This document shows positions 36,580 to 45,654 of a stretch of 64,000 nt of DNA, piece after piece. Within the stretch, counting starts at the first letter, position 1. Each line of letters starts with the position of its first letter. Where the stretch lies: assembly GCA_025738555.1 (NCBI GenBank), contig JAOVFP010000019.1, positions 124,001-188,000 of the forward strand. The letters are read 5' to 3'. The translations under genes and the position numbers were made by a program. The DNA is from Cyathus striatus (Eukaryota; Basidiomycota; Agaricomycetes; Agaricales; Nidulariaceae). The notes under the pieces are model-generated. The model saw only the letters and a program-made list of their open reading frames with translations, searched no databases and had not been told where the DNA came from.

Positions 36580-37030
36580 ACTGTCTGTTGTTTTGGCCTT
36601 ACTCAATAATTTTTCTTTGAGCTCACTGGGAATGACTGCTGCAGTGTACAGTCTGTCTCTGTTTGTCAATTGTTTCCCATTGCACTTTGGTCTTGGTGTC
36701 CAGCCTTTCCAGATGGTCTTCCTCAATCAATTCATGGTCATGTGCCTGGAGGAAGATTTTGTCATTGAACTCTCAAAGGATTCGAATTGTTTCTTGCACT
36801 GCGCTTCTTGATAATGCCATGTAAAGGTGAAACAAGCTTAGTTTTCCGCATGCCAGGGTTGCAATGTCTACTAATATGCTGGAAATGGTTTGACCTTGTG
36901 ATTGATAATCAGTGAATGTATATGCCGGTGTGATAAGATATTGCTGTCTTTTGACTGTTCGTTTCAGTACTTTTCCATTCATTCTCTCATGTGTTATAAA
37001 CAATATACCAACTCCCCTTAAATGTCAGTG
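36580..37030 (-). pseudogene. Helitron-type Pif1-like helicase, C-terminal fragment
   Basis: The minus-strand frame encodes LITPAYTFTDYQSQGQTI and, further on, SLFHLYMALSRSAVQETIRIL. These match the last helicase motifs (SQGQT; VALSRS) of Pif1-family helicases found at the end of fungal Helitron proteins. Upstream is GILFITHERMNGKV; downstream the frame continues into a Glu/Arg-rich tail with a TGA at 36623-36625. The ATPase motifs I-IV are absent. It is a decayed 3' remnant. Confidence 0.75.
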
Positions 37031-38600
37031 AAGTATTGATACGCCGGCTTTTAATATACACTCCTTTTTCAATTATTATTTCATTTTATGCAACTTCTAT
37101 ATTTAAATCTGTACAAGGAACCACCCCATGAGTGCAAGAGTTGGAACGAGTCCCGAGTTGCCAACTATAGTATTTTCTACAAAATACACTACTAAGGGAC
37201 GAGTACAAGGGCTGGGGTTGAGGCCCGTGCCGCCAGCCAAAGTATCTCAGCAATACGAACCAAGGGTATTGGAAGTATATCATATGGGTTGTCAGTTCTT
37301 TGTACTCATTTAATACACTACTTTGGTTTATTAGTAGCCATTGCGCTATCTCTTTTACAATTATTATTATTTTACAATGAAGCTACTGTACCGCTCTCGT
37401 GCATCTCAAATGATTCCCTGCACCAAGTCCAATAGACCACGTGCTGTTGTATAGAACCCTCCGGAAAATCTCTAAATCAGAACATACGGACCGCTGTTGC
37501 TCAGCCAGTAGCTTTCAGAAATATGCCCCATGTCTATGATATCCGGGTCTGAATAATAGAATAACTTACATGTGTAAAACCACATGGACGATGGCACGTG
37601 AAACAGCCAAGCACAGTACCAATGCCATCACACACTATTGATGCGCATCGCAGAAAGAGCCGTTAACTCTGAAATTCCTTGTAACCACGCGTTTTAGCAC
37701 ATGTACTGGGCTTGTACCAACGCCGCAGCGTTTGAGGCCCTTCTGGAATAAGGTGTAATCATATGGATTGCCATATGGGGGGGGTTCTCCACACCTTAGG
37801 GAACATATGAACAGCCTTAGAAATAGCATACACAATCTATTTGCATCCACTATACACTATTTACCAGTACAAATAACGTAGGTAGGATTTTTAGTATATA
37901 ATTTAGGGATGGTAGAATAAGTAAAGTAAGTACTGCATGAGCTGTCTTCCGTTCTCAGAGTAGAGTAACATTCTGGAATTAGTATTCGAAGTTTTTGACT
38001 AGTATCTGAAGTACCGAGTATTAGTTTGTTGAATTGAATATTAGAACTTCGAGTTTTTAACTGAAACTGCTCTTGAAGTCTCCGAAACCAAGCTTTAGAA
38101 ATAACCCAGGATCATTATCTTGTTCTATTTCATATTGGAAATCCATACACCCTTCGTACTAAATATAACTAACTTAGAGAATATATTTCTCGTTAGTGGT
38201 GCTACTGCTAATAATATAACGTAAACCCAAGTTAGTCATATCAGTATACTACACTTACACAATGTAATGGCAAGATAGTTTAAGCTAGTGCTTGTTCAAC
38301 TAATCAGTTGAGTATTAAAAGATGTTTGAATTCAATGCACAACAGGAATTAAATTTTGAAATGGGTTTTTTCCAGTAAATGCGGCAATTACAACTTGAAT
38401 TGCCTCAAAGCTATTTGGGGTAGTTCCATAGTGTCAGCTACAAAATTTTCATTCCCCTTCTCCCTGCTCCCCTTCTCATTCTCGAGCAATATGAAACATA
38501 TGGTTCCTTTAATTCAATATCTCTTACTAGTCAAACTGCTGAGGTAGTGGGCTGTGCCACTTGCTGGCCTTATTTCTTTATACTTACTAGCTATCTGTCT
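37031..38600. other. Non-repetitive AT-rich stretch, no gene supported
   Basis: No ORF here has protein character, and I see no repeat structure apart from the short GC-rich patch at 37130-37270. A Helitron 3' end might be expected next to the Pif1 fragment, but I could not identify a CTRR-type terminus. Confidence 0.4.
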
Positions 38601-38604
38601 GTTA

Positions 38605-38715
38605 CATGAACTATACCTGGACTCTACACTCACCAACTACCTGTGATTTACATGTGCTTAACCTGGACTCTACCTGAACACTCTGCATGTACTATACACT
38701 GACTGACCTGGCTTT
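38605..38715. repeat. Short CCTGGACT repeat fragment
   Basis: Contains CCTGGACTCTACACTCACCA and CCTGGACTCTACCTGAACAC, the unit of the array at 35323-36165. It lies just 3' of CxC module C. Confidence 0.5.
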
Positions 38716-38854
38716 TTAGAGTGCAAGGCATAAGCAATAAAAGCTGGTAGGTGTTGCTGAGACTAGGTGGTGAGAGTATAAGTAAAGCAGTTTAAAACAG
38801 TTAAATTTATCCCATACAAATATGTACACTAAATTCTATAAATATATATACAAC

Positions 38855-41171
38855 CTAGTCAACTCTATCAATTTCAACTCCATTGGCTTCAACTTCCTCT
38901 TCATTTATCTGTTGTCCTGGCAGTTGTGTTTTCATGTTCTGGATTTGTCTTTTATTTTGCTTTTGAATAACTCTTTGTGTATGAATAAAAAGCAATGCAT
39001 GTAATGTCCAATTAAAGTTATCCACTGTCATTCTGTTAAGAATACTCTGAAAGCCTCCTAACGAAGCATTCAGCTGTTCACATGCCTGTATAACAAATAT
39101 TGGCAAAGTGTAAATAAGAGTATATTTAACTTACCTGAGTATTAAAAGCTCTTTTATAATGTTGATTTCCATGTACATCTCTTTCTACAACCACTAGATT
39201 TGGAGCTGATCCATTTAAAGGACTGGGGTTGCAATAGATGCAACATAGATAGTCTGTCACTCTGTGATTAATATAGTGATAAGAGTCCACAACAAATCTT
39301 GTAGAAGTTTTCCAAATATTCCAATTATGTGAGCTGATCAAATATTTCAGAACAACACAAGCTTTATCAATGCATACATAGCTTGGCCTAGATTCTTGTG
39401 TTGGATATACATCTTCCAAGAAATTCATTATTTGAGCTGCACTTTGAGCTGCACCTTCAGATTTTACAAATTTTGTCCATGCAATAACAACTCCACATGG
39501 TGCACAAATTGTTTCAACACAGTAGAATCAAGGAGCAGTAAAGTAATTATCAGGCTCCTGAGTTTCATTATTTGGCTGATCATGTGGTGGATTATTTCTT
39601 CTTCTCAATCGGTGAAGCCAAGCTAGTCCACCTTCTTCTTCAGTTCTTCTTATAATTCTTCTAACTCCAAGTACAGATTGTCTCCCAAATCTAATAACAT
39701 GATCATACCACCTTTGTCTGTGGTTTACACATGCTTGAGAATTTGGCTCTTTAGCATTATAACAATTTTTAATTTGGCATCTTCCCTCATATTGACTTTC
39801 ATGCATTAGACAAAATACTCCTGTGTGTGCATTTGCCAATTTTTCAGAACAATTTTGATAGGCACAATGAGTTGGCCCCATAACAATTCCATCAATAACT
39901 ACCATTTTAACCTTTGATTCAAGAGAATAGTCAATTTCCATTTCATTGCCAATAATGTTTTCTAACTCTGTATTGTCAGCATCTTGTTGTAGTGAAGATA
40001 CAGTCCGATTTTCATCAATGCCTGCTACTGCAGCATTGTCATCAGCAGTTATGTAGTCTGCTGTTGCCTTATAATTATGAGTGCATTCATTACAAGAATG
40101 ATGTAGTGCATTTCCAATAATTCCATTTTGTCCCAACACCTTATATGCCTCTGTAGTAATTTGCTGTATAGATAATCCATCAGGCATTATTAAAGTTTTA
40201 TTCATTGAAACAGATATTTGTCTAGTGGTTTCATGAATAAAGGCTTTCCATACTTGAAGTCTTGAAATAGGTGGATGGTCATTTTTATCACCATTTGAAA
40301 ATGTATAATTCCAGAACTCTGTATATGCAGCAGTAGATGCATGAAAATGATATACTGAATTAACAACCATATTGGTAAACAATCTATCAGCCCAAATATT
40401 TTGTCCAATTTTCAAATATTTTGCTTTATTAAGAATCAATCTGTCTTTAGAGCTAACATTTGGATTGCATTGAGAATCTTCTGATTCAGAAGCAAAGTTA
40501 AGACTTTTATGGTCTGCATAATATATAGCTTTACATTTTGTACAATACCCAGAAACAATTTGAGCATTTTCATATGATTTAATTCCTTTTATTAGAGTGA
40601 CTTGTGTTCTGTTGCATTCATGAGTATTTATATGCAATGCTCTTCCAGTACATTCTTTCTTTAAAGTAGAACAAGTAATACAACCAGGACAAATAAACAG
40701 AACAGGTTCAATTTCATTCATAGATATAGGTTTCAGAGGTTCCAAAATTTTTGTATTTCTGGTATAGGGATCCAATTCCAATAGAGATGTTATTCTATCT
40801 AGCTTTTTAGAGATTACAGATATTTTTGTTGAACCTAAAATGCTTGGGTTTTCAGAGGAGTTAAACAGCTGTGTATCTTCCAAGTCAGAATTTATTTTTG
40901 CATTCAAATGAGTTTGTATTGCAGCAGCAAGAGCTTTAATCCATCCATTAGTAGATGCAGAATATTCATCATCAAGTCCAGGGTTTTTTGCTCTTGCATG
41001 CAAGTTAAGAATGTCAGTGTTATTCATTAAAGAAAATAGAACAGTTAATACTGTTGCCAAAGTGATATTTGAGCTGAAATTTAAATTGATAAATTCAGAA
41101 AACAATTTGAATGAAATATTTGGAAATGGATCTTCAGATGATGCTGCCTTGACCTGAGGTATAAAAGACAA
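38855..41171 (-). pseudogene. CxC5-CxC6 (KDZ-associated) protein, copy C
   Basis: Two exons (41171-39135; 39085-38855), about 755 codons. The start is not fixed: the frame is open further upstream with a hydrophobic stretch (WILCILLSFIP), and 41171 is not an ATG. Domains in order: CxC5 cysteines (CPGCITC, GYCTKCKAIYYADH, CNECTH), CxC6 cysteines (CAYQNCSEK, GVFCLMHE, CQIKNC, SQACVNH), then CGVVIAW, YVCIDKACVVLKYL, VDSYHYINHRV and EQLNASLGGFQSIL across the intron. A single TGA at 39528-39530 precedes FYCVET; otherwise it is intact. This is the best preserved of the four apart from that codon. Its partner gene upstream is split by the 8.6-kb element. Confidence 0.82.
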
Positions 41172-41690
41172 AAGAATGCATAGTATCCATAACTAAAGAC
41201 TAAATTGATAACTTGAACTATAGAAAGAACAAACAATTTTATTAGCCAATAGTTCTTTCAAGAAACAAAAACATAAAACATGCTAATAGTACAACAAATT
41301 ACATATTGAAAAGGAAAGAAATATTTTGCTGTTGAAAGCAAATAACTGTACATAAGGCTGAATATACTGTTGAAGTACTCCAACTCTACAGCATAAAGAA
41401 CCAAGATATGAAAATGAAATGAATATTTTGCTGTTGAAAGCAAATAACTATATATAAGGCTGAAAATACTGTTGAAGTATTCCAACTCTACAGAAGAAAG
41501 AACCAAGATATGAAGCCAATTGTTGAAATTGGAGATAAGAAAGATATCCATTTGTTGAAAATGAAAATATTAAAAGATAGAACATTAAAAAGCTAACAAC
41601 CACTTGTTGAAAGTGGAAATGCAGGAACTAACAAATACTGTTGAGAGTATTTGAAGTACTATAGCAAAATGAAACTAATCTTACTGAGAG
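41172..41690. repeat. Spacer of module C with a two-copy direct repeat
   Basis: About 95 bases containing TTTTGCTGTTGAAAGCAAAT and ACTCTACAG...AAAGAACCAAGAT occur twice (about 41325-41415 and 41425-41515), with further TGTTGAAA motifs to 41640. It separates the CxC gene from its accessory gene. If the accessory stop is really a splice donor, this would be intron. Confidence 0.55.
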
Positions 41691-41696
41691 AAAATC

Positions 41697-42840
41697 TTAC
41701 AATTTCTTAGATTTTCCCTTGTCCTTTCTGTGAGACTTCTTAGACTTTTCCTTAGCCCCCTTCCCTCCCCTTTCCTCTCTCTCTTCTCTCTCCTCACTCT
41801 CCACTCTCTCCTCTCTTTCCTCATGTTCCTCACTCTCTTCTCTTTCTTTACCCTTACCCTTACTCTTTCTTTTCTTCTCCTCCTCAGCTGCAGCCTACTT
41901 TCCAAGTAAAATTTGATTCAAATTCTGAAAGTTTGGTTTTGCAGATCCCCAAACACTTTTTTTATCAACCCCTCCTTGTTTTTTCATCCAAGAAGTCATT
42001 TGTGGGTGATAGTCCAGTAGTGGAAAGATCTTATATGCATATGTGTAATATGTGGATGGAGATATGAAAACACTAATAAGTACTTTCTTATCAATATTAG
42101 TTTTTGCTGATGTCATAATAGTACTCAGAGATGGCTTTTTATTGTTCCATATATCTTCAATCATCTCATACTTCTCATATGTAATATAAATGTCCTGATC
42201 TTTGCTATTATTCTTAATGAGATGATCAGGAATGTTGAAGTGTGAGATTATAAGATTTTTCACAACTTCCTCCTTATTGGTGGAAGGTCCAGCAGCTCCA
42301 GAAGCAATAGACTCAGTTCTTTGTTCAGTATCAGCACCCTCCTGATAAAAATGAGCTTTAAGATAAATTGATAACCAAAGTATAACTTACAGCTAAAATT
42401 TCCAGAACATATTTATTATTATCATTTATTTGCCAAGTAACAGTGCTTGTCTTCTTTTCCTGAATACTTAAGTAGCGACCTTTCAAACTCCAATTATCAT
42501 TTTCATGCAAGGGAATTCTGGCATTCTTCTCTATTAACATTGTTAGAAAATATTTCAAACAGTATAAAATATAATAATACATACTTGCAATAGGTGAGTA
42601 ACAATCACCTACATGTTCAAGTAGAGCCTTAAGATCACACAATGGCTCCTGATTACTGATAACAAAATTGGCCTTTGGAGCATCTGACTTAAAAAATAAA
42701 TGGATTTCACCATTATTATTTTCTGGAGGCATAATAAATGGATCTACACAAATAAAGGTTAGATAGTTCAATCTCATAAAATAGCCACTATCTTACCCTC
42801 TTCATCATCTCCATAATTATATGTGTTTCCTACTGCATGT
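41697..42840 (-). pseudogene. Accessory protein of the CxC module, copy C, 3' half (split gene)
   Basis: Exon blocks on the minus strand: 42840-42595 (VGNTYNYGDDEE-type start, then an intron and VISNQEPLCDLKALLEHVGD), about 42545-42390 (NARIPLHENDNWSLKGRYLS, EILA), and 42345-41697 (YYTYAYKIFPLLDYHPQMTSWM followed by a Glu/Arg/Lys-rich tail). The order and residues follow copies B and D. A TAG at about 41905 interrupts before the charged tail, as if from CAG. The 5' half lies at 51448-52357; joining 42840 to 51448 restores one frame, with the 8.6-kb element and one copy of CTGCATGT removed. Confidence 0.75.
42833..42840. repeat. 8-bp target site duplication, left copy
   Basis: CTGCATGT immediately before the element start CAGTAATTTACACT. 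The identical octamer is at 51440-51447, immediately after the other end. Confidence 0.92.
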
Positions 42841-43020
42841 CAGTAATTTACACTCCCCCAAGAGGTCTGTACGGATCCGTACGGATTCCATGTGGATCTG
42901 TACAGACCCGTACAGACCTGTATAGATACCATACAGAATTTATATAGTGGCTATTTTTATTATTATAGGTGATAATTCTGTGCACATTCCATACATATTC
43001 TGCATGGATTCTGTGTGGAT
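42841..43020. repeat. Left terminal region with GTAC palindromes
   Basis: The first 180 bases carry the terminus and repeated GTACGGATCC, CTGTACAGAC and ATACAGA motifs. The same 180 bases end elements at 6146, 24126, 27318, 28490 and 35192. Probably transposase-binding subterminal repeats (inference). Confidence 0.75.
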
Positions 43021-43155
43021 TTATGCAGAATCTGTAAGATCTGTTTAATACCTTAATTTTCCTGTTTAAAATCTCAATGAACACTACAAAAACTGTTAAT
43101 TCATAATCATTTCTACCTATAGTTGTCTAAAATGTAAAACTATGTATGTATTTTT

Positions 43156-45562
43156 TTAAAGAACAATATCATCAGCTGGAAAACTATCATCATCATCATC
43201 ATCTACTACATCACCTTGCACTTCAATATCAGTAGCTTCCTGTCTCTTTCTTTTTCCTGCCTTTGTATAACATGTTTGCTATGATAAAATAACATGGCAT
43301 GCAGAAACCAATCAAAGTTATGTGGTGCCATTTTTTTAAAATGGATTCAAAGCCACCAAGCCAAGCATTGAGCTGTTCACATGCCTATTATTAAGAAGTA
43401 GTTATTAAAACATTTTATATCATTATTATATATGCTCTTACCTGTGTATTAAAAGCTCTTTTCAAATATGGATGTCCATTCTTATCAAAGTCAGTAATCA
43501 CAAGATTTGGAGCTGATCCATCTAATGGTGCAGGATTACAAAATATTCTGCAGAGATAATCTGAAACTCTGTGTCCTGTGTAATGATAGCTGTCCACACT
43601 AAACCTTGTAGTTTTTTTCCATGTATTCCACTGCTCTCTTCGATCTTCATGAAGAAGATATCTTAGAACCAAGCATGCCTTATCAATACATACATAATCT
43701 GGTCTAGATTCTTCAGTAGGGAATACCTCCTCAAGGAACTTCATGATATTGTATGGTGATTCAGCATCCTCAAATTTTGTCCAGGCAATAACCACTCCAC
43801 AAGGTGCACATATTGTCTCAACACAGTAGTATTTGCCTGGAGTAAAGTAGTTTTTTATTTTTCTATTTGCTGATTGTTGTGGTTCATCATGTGGCTGAGA
43901 ATTTCTTGGTCTAACTGTACTCCATTCATTCTGTTCTCCTGGGCAGTGAAGCATTCTCCTTACACCAGCTTGATAAGAAGAATGACGAGTTGATTGAAAT
44001 CTTGTCCACTCAGCTTGGTGATCATTACAAGCCTGTGTACCTTGCTTTTTCATATTAGTGCAACCTTGAATATGACAGCATGCACCATAAAAGGCTTCAT
44101 GTACTTCACAAAAAACACCTCCACGTGCATTATGCAACTCACTTGTACACCCTTCAAATGCACAGTGTGTTGGGCCCATTATAATACCATCCAGTACCAC
44201 CATTTTTACAGGTGCATACTCATTCTCATTTATTGTAGAATCATTATTTTCCATATCTGCTACTGCTGCTTGTACATTTACAGAATTCATATCTTCCTGG
44301 GTACTTTCTGATTGTACAAGATCAGGAACTGATCTGTTTTCATCAATTCCTACCACACCAGCAGAGTCAACTTCTGATGTCACATTAGATCTGTCTTGGT
44401 AGACATGTGTACACTCAGCACAAGTGTGCTTATCAGCAGATCAAATGATTCCATTATCACCAAGTAAAGAATAAGCTTCACATGTAAGATTATCAATTGA
44501 AAGACCATCTTCAACTTCTAAATTTATGCCTTGTGCAGCAGCTAAGGCTCTAACAGTTTCTTGAATGAATGCCTGCCAAATATGTCTGCGGGTGATGCTT
44601 TGTTCATCAGAAAAGCTATTATTCCAAAATTGAGTGTAAGCAGCAGCTGATGCATGAAAGCTATAGATTGCATTGACAGCTGCATTTGAAAATATTCTGT
44701 CCACCCACAGTGACTGTCCCACTTTAACATACTTTGCAGAATTGAGGTAAACTCGAGTACTTTTTTTATTAGAAATTGAAACTTTCTCTCTATCAGCTGA
44801 GTATTGTGTTTTACATTTATTGCAGATTCCTGTAAGTACTTGAACATTTTTTATTGTTTCAGTACCCTGAATTAAAGTAACTCGAGGAATATCTCTTATA
44901 CTTGTTGATAAGTGCAATGCTAATGGGGGGCATGTATTTGTTTGACATACAGCAGTTACAGGACAAATAACAAATGATGGTGAAATCTCTTTATGAAATA
45001 CTAACTTTAAGTTTCCTTTAAATTTGCCAGATGATTCACATGGATTAAGCTTTAGAGTCTTCATTAATTTATCCAAGCTCAGTGCCAAAGTAGTATCTGC
45101 TTGGTCACCAGGTTCACCTTTAAACAATTTGTTACATCTCTCTCCAAGTTGTTCTTGTAAAGCTCGAGATAAGGTAAGCATCCAAGCAGTCATTTGTACA
45201 TTATTCTCCTGAGGATATCTAGGATTGTGCTGCCGTGCATGAAGACTTAATAAGTCACAGTTGTGTGTAACTGTAAATAGTATTACTAAGGCTGTTGATA
45301 AGGAGATTTCTGAACTATAATTATTACTGATAAATTTGCTAAAAGTTTTAAATGATATATCAGGAAAGGGCTGCATGTTTGCTGATACTCCTGGCAACAT
45401 TATTAAAATAATCCATATGTGCAAATTTATAGTTGTATTCTTAAAATTTATCCAATCTTTAAATCTCCAAAGTGTTGTAAAAATAAGAACAAATTCCATT
45501 AGAATGGAACATCCAGTTACAAAACTATACAAGACACTTTTTTTTTGAAGGAACACATGCAT
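43156..45562 (-). CDS. CxC5-CxC6 (KDZ-associated) protein, copy D, cargo of the 8.6-kb element
   Basis: Two exons (45562-43442; 43384-43156). In order: a hydrophobic N-terminus with IWIILIMLPGVSA; a region with SLSTALVILF and LHARQ; CxC5 cysteines (CPVTAVCQTNTC, GICNKCKTQYSADRE, CAECTH); CxC6 cysteines (CAFEGC, GGVFCEVHE, CHIQGC, GTQACNDHQ); and the C-terminal block ETICAPCGVVIAW, YVCIDKACLVLRYL, VDSYHYTGHRV and, across the intron, EQLNAWLGGFESIL. I suggest the C-terminal block is a derived RNase H-fold transposase core, with Asp in CIDKAC and Glu in CEQLN as acidic candidates and no obvious first Asp. One in-frame TGA at 44441-44443, and a 7-A run at 43331 that is one base short (8 in the copy at 6603), damage this copy. 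Confidence 0.82.
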
Positions 45563-45654
45563 AAGAATTTGGCATATGAAATAGAATACAAAGATCTCAA
45601 ATTTTATACTACATTTTAAAAATGAAAAAAAGATTCATTCAAGATAAAATAAGC

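Noticed and set aside
37031..38600. Helitron 3' terminus near the Pif1 fragment
   Set aside because: No convincing CTRR end with a preceding hairpin was found.
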